Part shown: positions 18,494 through 28,147 of the stretch, piece by piece
Layout of the letters: every line of letters begins with the position of its first letter
Position numbering within the stretch: the first letter of the stretch is position 1
Origin: Cernens ardua
Lineage (GTDB): Bacteria > Pseudomonadota > Gammaproteobacteria > Pseudomonadales > Halomonadaceae
Assembly: GCF_051251085.1 (NCBI RefSeq)
Contig: NZ_JBPCZH010000003.1
Location: forward strand, 272,523-336,522
Length of the DNA: 64,000 nt
Reading direction: 5' to 3'
Position numbers and translations under genes: made by a program
The notes under the pieces: generated by a model
Databases searched by the model: none
What the model saw: the letters and a program-made list of their open reading frames with translations, nothing else
Told to the model about the DNA's origin: nothing

Positions 18494-20226
18494 TGTTGCT
18501 TTTTTCACTTTGGATGCCTCTAGTAGTGAGCCTTGTGCTCTGGTGTACTTTTGAGCAACTGCTTATCCCTCGCCCGCACTCATGGATGAAACGCCCACGG
18601 TATGCCACTGCCATTGATGTGGGGACTTGGGCGTGTCTGTACGGTGGTTTTACGTTGCTACTGGAACGTGGCTGGTTCGCCACAATAATTCTGGGCGTCC
18701 TGCACATGGTGATTGTCCAAGTCAGCAATACTAAAGCGAATACGCTTCGGGAGCCCTTCCTGTGTCAGGACTTTGAATACTTTGTCGACATGGTCAAGCA
18801 CCCCAGGATGTACCTTCCTTTCTTTGGTATTGGGCTAACCATCGTGTGTAGTCTGGCAGGTTTAGCGGTAATCATTGCCGGTTTCTGGTTGGAACCCTCT
18901 CTTTTTACTACCCATGGTTGGGGAGCACTTACTTCGGTACTGGGCATCATTATTGCTGGGGCTATCATATTAAGCAGAGGGCTCAAGGGGAGCCAATCTG
19001 ATGTTGAACAAGAGCAAAAGGAAGGTCGATATCCACTCGATCCCAACGATGAGCTAATCCGATATGGCATGAGCACTCTTCTCTGGCGTCAGGGGAAAGA
19101 GCTTTTTATACCGCTATCCCCGTCTACTGCGCGCAAAGAGTATCAGGAGGAGATTTTGCCCTCTTCCAGTACCCATCAAACATCACGGCAGGATGCTATT
19201 TCGATACGAAATAGCGAAGAAAGACCAGAACAAGGGCTCCCGCATCTGGTCATTGTACAAAGCGAGTCCTTTTTCGATCCCCGGCGTTGGTATCACGGTA
19301 TCCGAAAAGATGTACTTGCCGAATGGGATAAGGTAGCTGCGCAGGCGGAAGTGCGAGGGCAATTGAAGGTTCCTGTATGGGGTGCCAATACGGTACGCTC
19401 GGAATGTGCTTTTTTAACAGGACTGAGCGGTGGCGATTTAGGGGGCCATCGATTTAACCCTTATCACGTTCTGTCCCACCAAAAAGTGCCTTCATTAATA
19501 ACGCCCTTAAAAGCAAGTGGCTATCGCACTATTGCGATTCACCCTTATCCGGCCAGCTTTTACTTAAGGAACAAAGTCTTTCCCAATCTGGGTTTTGATG
19601 AATTTATTGATCTGAGTGAATTTTCCGATGATCAAAAAGATGGTCAATACACCAGCGATCTGGCATTGGCGGATACGGTAGATAAATTGTTGGAAAAGGC
19701 CGAGCAACCGCTACTGATCATGTTGATCACCATGGAAAATCATGGGCCTTTACATCTTGAGCATGCTCCCACCAATCCGGATCACTGGTACAGCGAATCT
19801 CCCGGCGCAGATTGTGACGATCTTGCCGTATATTTACGCCATTTACATAATAGCGGATTACTGGTAGAGCGCCTGACACAAAGGCTGGGCGCCTGTAGCA
19901 AAAAAGAGGGCACTCAGGGTAAGAGAAGTCTTGATACCGATGATGGTGATCTCCCCCCCTCAACCCATACTCAAAGAGAAGGTATACTGTGCTTTTACGG
20001 AGACCATGTACCCATCATGGCCAGTACCTATAAGGCATTGGGGTATCCAGATGGTTTGACCGAATATTTTATTTGGTCAACACAGGGTAAGGGACACAAA
20101 ACTCAGACTGTAGCCTCGATTGAAGATCTAGGTATCATGCTTCTTGATAGTGTTTCCTCCCATATCTCCCGAAATATTAAAGACGCCGACACGGCAGAAC
20201 GCTCAGATACCGAGAATTATTCATGA
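18493..20226 (+). CDS. LTA-synthase/sulfatase-family membrane phosphotransferase (RkpI-like position)
   Basis: The protein has 577 residues from the ATG overlapping the SDR stop (TGATG). The N-terminal ~165 residues contain about four to five membrane spans. The extracytoplasmic alkaline-phosphatase-fold domain shows IVQSESFFD (E258), ANTVRSECAFLTGLSGG (candidate nucleophile T300) and FYGDHVP (D504, H505), the metal/nucleophile set of LTA synthases and phosphoethanolamine transferases. Such enzymes move phosphoglycerol or phosphoethanolamine from phospholipids onto glycans or lipids on the outer face of the membrane. Its substrate here is inferred to be the capsule lipid or glycan. It overlaps the PKS start by four bases. 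Confidence 0.85.
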   Translation: MLLFSLWMPLVVSLVLWCTFEQLLIPRPHSWMKRPRYATAIDVGTWACLYGGFTLLLERGWFATIILGVLHMVIVQVSNTKANTLREPFLCQDFEYFVDMVKHPRMYLPFFGIGLTIVCSLAGLAVIIAGFWLEPSLFTTHGWGALTSVLGIIIAGAIILSRGLKGSQSDVEQEQKEGRYPLDPNDELIRYGMSTLLWRQGKELFIPLSPSTARKEYQEEILPSSSTHQTSRQDAISIRNSEERPEQGLPHLVIVQSESFFDPRRWYHGIRKDVLAEWDKVAAQAEVRGQLKVPVWGANTVRSECAFLTGLSGGDLGGHRFNPYHVLSHQKVPSLITPLKASGYRTIAIHPYPASFYLRNKVFPNLGFDEFIDLSEFSDDQKDGQYTSDLALADTVDKLLEKAEQPLLIMLITMENHGPLHLEHAPTNPDHWYSESPGADCDDLAVYLRHLHNSGLLVERLTQRLGACSKKEGTQGKRSLDTDDGDLPPSTHTQREGILCFYGDHVPIMASTYKALGYPDGLTEYFIWSTQGKGHKTQTVASIEDLGIMLLDSVSSHISRNIKDADTAERSDTENYS

Positions 20227-23200
20227 CAAAGAGAGTCGCCATTATTGGAGCGGCCTATCGCTTTCCGGGGGCTGCTACCGCCGAAGAGTTTGATGCTGCT
20301 CTTCGCTCACAAAAGGACCTCGTGACTCAGGTTGCCAGTGACCGTTGGGATGCTGACGTTTTTCAGCATCCTGATCGTAACCATCCGGGAACCACTGTAA
20401 GTATGGCGGCAGGTAGTTTGGGCGATGTCAGTGGTTTCGATGCGGATTTTTTTGGAATTTCCCCGCGAGAAGCAGCGCAGTTGGATCCCCAGCAACGACT
20501 CATGCTGGAACTGACATGGGAAACGCTTGAGAACGCTGGTCTGCCTGCATCCGAAATACGTGGCAGTGACTGCGGCGTTTATCTGGGTGTGGCCGGATTG
20601 GATTACTCGTGGAGAATGGTAGAAGACCTCTCGGTCATTAGCACCACTACCGCTACCAGCAATGCCTCCAGTATCGTAGCCAACCGCCTATCCTACTTCT
20701 TCGATTTGCATGGGCCCAGCCTTTCGATTGATACCGCATGCTCATCAGCGATGGTGGCCTTTCATCAGGCCTGCCAAGCAATACGCAGCGGCGAAACCAA
20801 TATGGCTCTGACGGGGGGGGTTAGCCTGCACCTTCATCCGTATGGCTTTATCATTTTTTCCAAGGCCAGCATGTTGTCGGCAAATGGACGCTGCCGTTCC
20901 TTCGATGCAGATGGCGATGGCTATGTACGCTCCGAGGGTGCAGGAATGTTCCTGCTCAAGGACCATGATCAGGCTATTGCAGATGGTGATCGGATCCTCG
21001 CTATCGTAGATGGTAGCGGAATGAATACCGATGGGAGCAAACAAGGGCTTACAGTGCCTAATCACGCGGCACAGAGCCGTTTGATGGCTCACACACTGGA
21101 GTCAGCTGGGCTGGTCCCGGATGATATTACTTATCTGGAAGCGCATGGCACGGGTACCTCAGTAGGTGACCCCATTGAGGCTCGAGCAATTGGTGAAGCC
21201 CTGGGGCAACACCGGCAATCCCCACTTCCCATAGGCTCGGTGAAAAGCAATCTTGGGCATATGGAAACGGCATCGGGTGTCGCGGGCCTTGCCAAGGCGT
21301 TACACGTCATTACTGAACGCGAAATTCCTGCCACGATCGGTATTCGTACACTCAACCCAAGACTCGAAAGCGAAGAGCGTAATATCGAGGTCATCACGGA
21401 GGCACGCACATTAGCTCCGACAGGCAGGATCGTCGTCGCTGTTAACTCTTTTGGTTTTGGCGGCTCGAATGCACATGTTATTCTCGAAAGTCCCGAAGTA
21501 ACCGTCGAGACAGATGCCCCCAATGAGGCACGCACAGCTGAGCGGCATTCGTTAGAAAAACCGACGGCAGGCGTTCCATTGCGGGTTACTGCACGTACGC
21601 CTGACGCACTACAGGACCAAGTGCGCCAGCTTCGTGATTTTATGCTGCACTCATTGAATCAGGATGAGAAAACTGTCTCCGACAACTTGCCAAAGATTGC
21701 CGCGGAACTGTGGTTCCGACGCGACCCCCTGAAACATGGCCTATTATTGTGGCCGCAAAGTATGGATGAGGCCATTGACGGGCTCACTCATTTTCTGGAT
21801 GAGAAAACCTCTCGCACTGCCCCAACCGGTGAACGGCTAACGACGTCTACCCCCAACGGCCCTGTATTTGCCTATTCAGGCAACGGATGTCAGTGGTTTA
21901 CCATGGGTAAAGTGTTACTGGAATCATCAGCTGAATTCCGTAGCACTATTGATCATCTTGATACACTCTTCAAACCCATCGGTGGTTTTTCACTGCGCGA
22001 GGAACTGGAAGGGCTCAACGGTGACCGACTCGAACTCACTGAAGTGGCACAGCCGACTTTGTTTGCTTTGCAGGTTGGGCTGACTCACCTACTTAACAGC
22101 CATGGCATCAGACCTTCAGCGGTCATCGGCCACAGCGTCGGTGAAGTGGCCGCCGCCTGGGCCAGTGGCGCACTCACGCTTGAACAGGCCGTCAACGTTA
22201 TCTATCTACGCAGCTACCATCAGGGCATGACACGTGGATTGGGTGCCATGATGGCAGCTTCATTGACATTGAGTGAACTCAAACAATGGCTGCAGGACGA
22301 GCGCTTTGATCGCGTCGAATTGGCTGGGCGCAATAGTGAAACCGGCGTTACGCTTGCCGGCCCCAACGATCAGATTCAGGCGCTTCAGCATGCCCTTTCA
22401 GAGCACAAACACTTCGCCAGGGTATTGCCTCTGGATTATGCATTTCATAGCGCAGCCATGGATAGCATCGAAGAAGGTCTGCTGAACGATTTGCGAGAGT
22501 TGTCGCCTCAAGATACGCGCATTCCCATGTATTCAAGTGTGACAGGAGATGAGATTGCAGGAACAGAGCTGACCGCCGAGTACTGGTGGGATAATATTCG
22601 CCAACCCGTGAACTTTCATCCGGCTATCAGTGAGCTGATTCAACAGGGCGCCAACGTCTTCACAGAAGTGGGCGCTCACCCTGTCCTGCACCGTTATCTT
22701 ACCGACACGCTCAAGGAGCTTGATCATCAAGGCCTGGTGATCGATACATTAGTTCGTCCCAAAACCGGCCAGATCGCCAGAGATTCACAGCACATAAACA
22801 AAGCGATTGCACAGCTTTGGTTAAGTGGCCTTCCTGTTCCTGCCGAGACATGGTTGTCTCGTGCAGCACCACGCGTGGATCTACCTCACTATGTCTGGCA
22901 ACGGACCAAACACTGGTATCAAAGTACAGGTGACACCACCGGCGTCGTACTTCGCCATTATGAACACCCATTACTGGGCTATCGATTGGCTGGGCATTCG
23001 CTGACATGGCAAAGCGACCTGGATACTCAACGTCTACCCTGGTTGGGTGGCCACGATGTTGGAGATAGTGTTGTCTTCCCGGCTGCTGGTTTTACAGAAA
23101 TTGCGCTTGCAGCGGCAGCCGCGTGGCATGAACAATCTTTGATCGAGTTGGAAGCTGTCGAAATTGTTTCCCCCTTACTTCTGGCTGATGCACCCAGCAA

Positions 23201-26200
23201 ACTCGTACGCACTGTGATTAATGAGCACGATGGTAGCCTAAGCATCTCAGCCAAGGAGACCGCCAGCACTGACCCTTGGCATCTGCATTCACGCGCTCGT
23301 ATCGTACCGCAATCCCTGGGGCTTTCATTAAAAGCCAGGGCCCCCGCATTGCCTACTCGAAAACCCGATTTTGATCGAGCGCAACATATTGTCGCGGCGC
23401 ATTCGCTTGGGCTGAAGTATGGCAAAGCTTTTCAGGGAATAAAGGAAGGCTGGATCGAAAAGGATCGCGTTATCGGTGTACTACAGGAAACACCGGCGAT
23501 TTCCGAGAGCCAGTCCGATACATTACTGCCCCCTGGCATGCTGGATAGCGCATTCCAGTTATTCATTCCACTACTGACAAGCCAATTTACGTCTGCTCAG
23601 GGCATGGCATTTGTCCCTGTGCGTTTGGAGCGCGTGCAATTCAATATAGGTAATCAGCCCGTTCACCTGGCCCAACTGACACTGACACAACGCTCTCCCA
23701 ACTCACTATGCGCAGATATCGCACTGTTCGATCAGGCAGGGAACGCTATTGCCACCCTTCAGGGAGCACGATTCAAGTCGGTCAGACTGCATGCCCAGGC
23801 GCATGACGAAATTCGCCATTTGTCACAGATTCTGGTCCCCGGCCCACTCTCGCCACAAGCTCAGTCTCTGACACATGTTTCACGTGAAACATCTCTACCG
23901 CCAGTGGATTTGGTAACGCTGAGATCGAAAATAGAGGATGCCAGTCAGCGTCTGCAATATGAGCTGTCACCCCTGCTTGAGGCATTGGTTCAGGCTGCCT
24001 TGCATGAGGCCATTTCATCCATAAAAGCCCCTTCCCTGTTGAATCGGCTTACCCAGCTGGCAGAACACCTTGGTATGCTGGATGAAAATGGTCAAATGGA
24101 AGAAGTACCAGCGAAGGCCAGGGACATCTGGAAAATTGCCCTACAGGACTACCCCGACTTTGCTCATTTAATACTTCCACTAGGCCGAGTGGCCCAGCAC
24201 CTGCGTGATGAACATCAGCCGCCTGTTGATCTTCCGGTACTTTGGCAGGCAGCCTTGGGCAATCCAACACTAAATACAGTGGGCAAACTCGTTGAAGAGC
24301 ATGTCGCAAAGATGCTTCAGACCCCGCAGGTTGAAGCGTTCAATCTGATTGAAGTTGCCGTCGGCAAGCTGGAATACTTGCCTGGAATTACACCCAAGCA
24401 GCCCGCCTCTGGTTATAAAGAGTACGTATTCACTCTGGATGAGCGTGCTCATACTGATGCTCAACTATTGCAGGAACAACGCCCAGACTTGCAGGTAGAG
24501 ATGCTGGAAAACCTGACCTCTGGAAGGCCATCAGATATTGATCACGCTGGCTCGGTACCTTTCGAAACATTGACCCCTTCGCTGGTTATTATCGATGCAG
24601 GAATAAGCCGACAACAGTTCAAACACGTACTGGAGTGCCTTTCCCAGAGTCTGTTGGGCCCAGTACAACTGTTAATGGTGGTACCGTCCTATTCCAGTTG
24701 GCAGGGACTGGTTGCCTCCATCAGTACGCTCCCTGCTGAACAACAACCAGCGTCTGTTCAGGATTTGACTCACACAGCCTCTCTTTTCGATTTTGATATT
24801 TCAGGGCCTGAAGTCAATGAATCGGATAATACAGGGGGGCTGACAGCTATCTGGGCAACACGTGGCGCAATAACACGTGAATATCCCGATCCTGAGAGAG
24901 AATCATGGTTATTGGTGAGTGACGAATCCCGCCGCTCCCTCGCTGAAGTGATAGGTGCTCAGCTAAAAGCACACCAGCAGGTGGTTGAAATAATTGTGGA
25001 AGAAGAATCACTTGTGGAATGGCTTCCACACAGGGATTCCAATGCCCAGCACATCATCGACCTGCGATACCTAGGAGAAAGCCCGGAAGCGCGCTGTGCC
25101 ATTATCGCCGATTGGTGGCAATGGATCGATCAGCAGTCTGAAACGACTACATTATGGATCATCGCGTGCGGAGCAACGACCAAATGGTGCTCCTCTACCA
25201 CCGTAGAGATGGGCCAGAAAATCGCTGAAGATGCAGCGGTATGGGGCTTCGGGCGCACCTTGCAAAATGAGTCCGGGCAACGTCCGATACGCATGGTGGA
25301 CCTGCCTTATGATGTGCAAGCAGAATCATTTGCTTCCACCTTCACTTCAACCGACGAAGTAAATAATGGTCAGCCTCTCATAGCGGCTATGGCAGCACAT
25401 CTTCTTGCACCAGACGAAGAACTTGAAGTGGCCTTTACCTCTTCTGGGCAACGTCTGACCCCCCGCATTATCGAAAATCTGCCCCATCAGGATACCGGAG
25501 AGCACACAGCACTCACCCTCGGTTTCGATATCCCAGGCCAACTTCGACAACTACGATGGAAGCCCAGAACCCTTCCTGATTTGGCCGAAGATGAAGTAGA
25601 AATCGAGGTCAAGGCCACCGGCCTGAATTTCCGGGATGTCATGTATGCACTGGGACTACTATCGGACGAGGCCGTCGAAGAAGGATTTGCAGGAGCAAGT
25701 CTCGGGCTCGAGTTTTCAGGACGAATTATCCGTGTGGGTAGCGCGGTCGAACGTTTTGCAGTGGGTGATCCCATTGTAGGTTTTGGTCCTTACAGTTTTT
25801 CCACCCGTCTCACTGCCAAACAGCAAAGCATTGCCAAAATTCCGGCCAGCATGGATTTTGCGGCGGCTGCCACCCTACCGACAACGTTCTTCACCGTCTA
25901 TTATTCCTTGAAGCATCAGGCCCGATTGGAAAAGGGTGAACGATTACTTGTGCATGGCGCTGCAGGCGGAGTTGGGTTGGCTGCCATACAGATTGGTCAA
26001 TGGCTGGGTGCCGAGATATATGCTACCGCGGGGAGCGAAGAGAAACGTGATACCTTACGTTGGCTGGGCGTTGAGCATATTTACGATTCTCGTTCCACCA
26101 CCTTCGCTGAAGCCATTTTAGCGGATACCAAAGATGGCAAGGGCATGGATGTAGTACTTAACTCCCTAGCCGGAGAAGCCATCAATCAAAATCTAAGGGT

Positions 26201-27737
26201 GTTGAATCCCTTCGGTCGTTTTATCGAGCTGGGTAAACGTGATTTCTACGAAAACACCAAGGTAGGTTTACGTCCCTTCAGGAATAATCTCAGCTATTTC
26301 GGTGTTGATTCCGACCAGCTCATGAACCTGCGTCCGGCGTTAACCGAACGGCTGTTTACAGAAATGATGGGGCTATTTGAAGAAGGGGTATTATCACCGC
26401 TGCCCTATACGGATTTCACCGCCAGCCGAGTAATTGATGCCTTCCGCTATATGCAGCAGGCCAAGCAGATCGGCAAGGTTGTCATTACCTATGACACACC
26501 TCCTATCGCTGAAATGCCTGCTAAAAAGGCTACTCCCATAAAGCTCGACGTAGATGGCCACTATTTGGTCACCGGAGGACTGAGTGGCTTCGGGTTAGCG
26601 ACAGCAGCATGGCTGGTTGAGTGTGGTGCGCAGCATCTCACCCTGATTAGCCGCCGAGGAGACACTACCGAAGAAGCGCAAAGCGGTATTGCATTATTAC
26701 GTGAAAGAGGCGTAATTGTTCACGCTGAAGCTTGCGACATAACAGACAAACATGCACTTGATAAGGTTCTGCAAAGAGCTAGAGCACACGCACCCCTAAA
26801 AGGTGTTATCCATGCAGCCACTATCATCGACGATGCGCTGGTACGCGATCTAACACCTGAACGCATACAGCATTCAATGAATGCTAAAGTGAATGGGGCA
26901 CGCTGGCTAGATGAACTAACACGTGAAGATTCACTGGAATTCTTTATCCTTTACTCATCGGCTACCACCCTGTTTGGTAACCCGGGACAATCCAGCTATA
27001 TTGCGGCCAATTCCTGGCTTGAAAGCCTGGCTTTTCAACGTAGGGCTGCTGGGTTACCTGCTCTCTGCATCGAATGGGGCGCCATTGAGGATGTAGGCTT
27101 CCTTGCCCGCAATACACAAACAAGAGATGCCTTGACTCAACGTTTGGGTGGCAGCTCGCTAAAAGCCACGGATGCTCTGAATCAATTGGCTCAGCTCATT
27201 GACCATAAAGCAACCAATGAAGCTGTCATGCCATTGGATTGGACTGCCATGGCACGCTTTCTTCCTACCTCAACATCACCACGTTACTCATTATTGGAGC
27301 ATGGTAATGATCAGGAGCATGGTGAGGAAGAAGATAGCTTCCTGAAGGATCATCTGGCTCAGATGTCGTCAAAACAGCTCAAGGAAGCACTGGTTGTTCT
27401 GCTGAAGAGAGAACTGGCCACCATTCTACTCAGTGACGAAGCCAATATGGATGTAGAACGTCCTGTCAATGACATGGGCTTTGACTCTTTGATGGCTGTC
27501 GAATTGGTCACCGCGCTGGAAGCGCGTATCGGCATACAGGTCCCCGTCATGATTCTGAATGACAGCGTCACCATCAATAAGTTATCTGACTATTTGATTG
27601 AACGCATCAGAGAAGCAGATCATGACAATGGCGATTCAAAGGCACCACTGGATGACACTTCATCGGAAAAGCAAGCCGAACAGCAATCTGCCGCACAGGC
27701 AGAACTTGAAGCACGTCATGGCATCAGTCTGACATAA
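20223..27737 (+). CDS. Iterative-type type I polyketide/fatty acid synthase KS-AT-DH-(vestigial MT)-ER-KR-ACP (RkpA-like)
   Basis: The protein has 2504 residues. KS: residues ~1-430, C173 (DTACSSA), H308 (HGTGT), H346 (NLGHME). AT: ~540-870, S638 (GHSVGE), H742 in YAFHS, suggesting malonyl-CoA. DH: ~915-1200, H944 (HDVGDSVVFP) and D1108. A region resembling a methyltransferase follows (~1230-1500), but its SAM loop is degenerate (LIEVAVGKLEYLPG near 1373). Next come a structural KR half (~1580-1720), ER with HGAAGGVGLA (~1911), KR with TGGLSGFG (~2116) and Y2259, and ACP with S2422 (GFDSLMAVE). No thioesterase is present. It should make a saturated acyl chain left on the ACP. The ATGA overlap with the preceding gene shows it is in the kps operon. 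Its DNA contains a parS site at 23876. Confidence 0.95.
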   Translation: MTKRVAIIGAAYRFPGAATAEEFDAALRSQKDLVTQVASDRWDADVFQHPDRNHPGTTVSMAAGSLGDVSGFDADFFGISPREAAQLDPQQRLMLELTWETLENAGLPASEIRGSDCGVYLGVAGLDYSWRMVEDLSVISTTTATSNASSIVANRLSYFFDLHGPSLSIDTACSSAMVAFHQACQAIRSGETNMALTGGVSLHLHPYGFIIFSKASMLSANGRCRSFDADGDGYVRSEGAGMFLLKDHDQAIADGDRILAIVDGSGMNTDGSKQGLTVPNHAAQSRLMAHTLESAGLVPDDITYLEAHGTGTSVGDPIEARAIGEALGQHRQSPLPIGSVKSNLGHMETASGVAGLAKALHVITEREIPATIGIRTLNPRLESEERNIEVITEARTLAPTGRIVVAVNSFGFGGSNAHVILESPEVTVETDAPNEARTAERHSLEKPTAGVPLRVTARTPDALQDQVRQLRDFMLHSLNQDEKTVSDNLPKIAAELWFRRDPLKHGLLLWPQSMDEAIDGLTHFLDEKTSRTAPTGERLTTSTPNGPVFAYSGNGCQWFTMGKVLLESSAEFRSTIDHLDTLFKPIGGFSLREELEGLNGDRLELTEVAQPTLFALQVGLTHLLNSHGIRPSAVIGHSVGEVAAAWASGALTLEQAVNVIYLRSYHQGMTRGLGAMMAASLTLSELKQWLQDERFDRVELAGRNSETGVTLAGPNDQIQALQHALSEHKHFARVLPLDYAFHSAAMDSIEEGLLNDLRELSPQDTRIPMYSSVTGDEIAGTELTAEYWWDNIRQPVNFHPAISELIQQGANVFTEVGAHPVLHRYLTDTLKELDHQGLVIDTLVRPKTGQIARDSQHINKAIAQLWLSGLPVPAETWLSRAAPRVDLPHYVWQRTKHWYQSTGDTTGVVLRHYEHPLLGYRLAGHSLTWQSDLDTQRLPWLGGHDVGDSVVFPAAGFTEIALAAAAAWHEQSLIELEAVEIVSPLLLADAPSKLVRTVINEHDGSLSISAKETASTDPWHLHSRARIVPQSLGLSLKARAPALPTRKPDFDRAQHIVAAHSLGLKYGKAFQGIKEGWIEKDRVIGVLQETPAISESQSDTLLPPGMLDSAFQLFIPLLTSQFTSAQGMAFVPVRLERVQFNIGNQPVHLAQLTLTQRSPNSLCADIALFDQAGNAIATLQGARFKSVRLHAQAHDEIRHLSQILVPGPLSPQAQSLTHVSRETSLPPVDLVTLRSKIEDASQRLQYELSPLLEALVQAALHEAISSIKAPSLLNRLTQLAEHLGMLDENGQMEEVPAKARDIWKIALQDYPDFAHLILPLGRVAQHLRDEHQPPVDLPVLWQAALGNPTLNTVGKLVEEHVAKMLQTPQVEAFNLIEVAVGKLEYLPGITPKQPASGYKEYVFTLDERAHTDAQLLQEQRPDLQVEMLENLTSGRPSDIDHAGSVPFETLTPSLVIIDAGISRQQFKHVLECLSQSLLGPVQLLMVVPSYSSWQGLVASISTLPAEQQPASVQDLTHTASLFDFDISGPEVNESDNTGGLTAIWATRGAITREYPDPERESWLLVSDESRRSLAEVIGAQLKAHQQVVEIIVEEESLVEWLPHRDSNAQHIIDLRYLGESPEARCAIIADWWQWIDQQSETTTLWIIACGATTKWCSSTTVEMGQKIAEDAAVWGFGRTLQNESGQRPIRMVDLPYDVQAESFASTFTSTDEVNNGQPLIAAMAAHLLAPDEELEVAFTSSGQRLTPRIIENLPHQDTGEHTALTLGFDIPGQLRQLRWKPRTLPDLAEDEVEIEVKATGLNFRDVMYALGLLSDEAVEEGFAGASLGLEFSGRIIRVGSAVERFAVGDPIVGFGPYSFSTRLTAKQQSIAKIPASMDFAAAATLPTTFFTVYYSLKHQARLEKGERLLVHGAAGGVGLAAIQIGQWLGAEIYATAGSEEKRDTLRWLGVEHIYDSRSTTFAEAILADTKDGKGMDVVLNSLAGEAINQNLRVLNPFGRFIELGKRDFYENTKVGLRPFRNNLSYFGVDSDQLMNLRPALTERLFTEMMGLFEEGVLSPLPYTDFTASRVIDAFRYMQQAKQIGKVVITYDTPPIAEMPAKKATPIKLDVDGHYLVTGGLSGFGLATAAWLVECGAQHLTLISRRGDTTEEAQSGIALLRERGVIVHAEACDITDKHALDKVLQRARAHAPLKGVIHAATIIDDALVRDLTPERIQHSMNAKVNGARWLDELTREDSLEFFILYSSATTLFGNPGQSSYIAANSWLESLAFQRRAAGLPALCIEWGAIEDVGFLARNTQTRDALTQRLGGSSLKATDALNQLAQLIDHKATNEAVMPLDWTAMARFLPTSTSPRYSLLEHGNDQEHGEEEDSFLKDHLAQMSSKQLKEALVVLLKRELATILLSDEANMDVERPVNDMGFDSLMAVELVTALEARIGIQVPVMILNDSVTINKLSDYLIERIREADHDNGDSKAPLDDTSSEKQAEQQSAAQAELEARHGISLT
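23876..23891. promoter_or_regulatory. parS site inside the PKS coding sequence, perfect
   Basis: TGTTTCACGTGAAACA is read in frame as part of HVSRET in the linker after the DH domain. It is identical to the ParB-binding consensus. ParB sites inside genes are known (for example spo0J in Bacillus). Confidence 0.9.
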
Positions 27738-27759
27738 CAGTGCAGATAGCCTGCTTCAG

Positions 27760-27793
27760 GAAAGAGCCGGTAACAGTGGTTATCGGCTCTTTC
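27760..27793 (+). terminator. Terminator-like hairpin after the PKS gene
   Basis: A 15-bp stem (GAAAGAGCCGGTAAC / GTTATCGGCTCTTTC, one G-T wobble) with an AGTG loop lies 22 bp after the PKS stop. The T-rich right arm supports termination, although the downstream U tract is short. It probably closes the kpsC-PKS transcript. Confidence 0.75.
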
Positions 27794-27895
27794 TCGTCGG
27801 GTATTGCATGACATCCCATTTTTCCCTGAACCAGCCCCCGATATCCCTTTCCCCACACCCAAGGCCCACAATAATGCTGAAGTAGTCACTCGGTA

Positions 27896-27911
27896 TGTTT
27901 CACGTGAAACC
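27896..27911. promoter_or_regulatory. parS-like site, 15 of 16 bases
   Basis: TGTTTCACGTGAAACC differs from the palindromic parS consensus only in the last base. It lies 4 kb from the perfect copy in the PKS gene. One-mismatch sites are commonly functional. Confidence 0.8.
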
Positions 27912-28147
27912 TTCGGTTTCAAAACACGCAATGTCCCTACATGCAATTTCAAATCCAGACCTGACGATAAGCCATACAACCAAATATTCGGCACAGCACC
28001 CTTCAGGCCCAGAGGATTGATTCATATCCCTTTTTCACCTCTTGATATTCCTTTTCAATATTGGTGTAAATGATTACCTGCCATGTAGTCTCCTTTCATT
28101 ACAAAGTCATTACACATTGCTGTTTTTTATCCGCGGGAATTATAATC

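Larger units (their letters stand above)
27738..28147. promoter_or_regulatory. 410-bp gap between PKS and tauA, with near-perfect parS
   Basis: The gap holds the terminator at 27760-27793, a parS-like site at 27896-27911 and presumably the tauA promoter in the AT-rich last 150 bases. Frames at 27716-27994 (reverse) and 27804-28073 (forward) have no ribosome sites or family resemblance. Confidence 0.5.

Noticed and set aside
20307..25774. Reverse-strand frames of 60-134 codons opposite the PKS
   Set aside because: They are shadows of a well-supported coding sequence and show no family resemblance.
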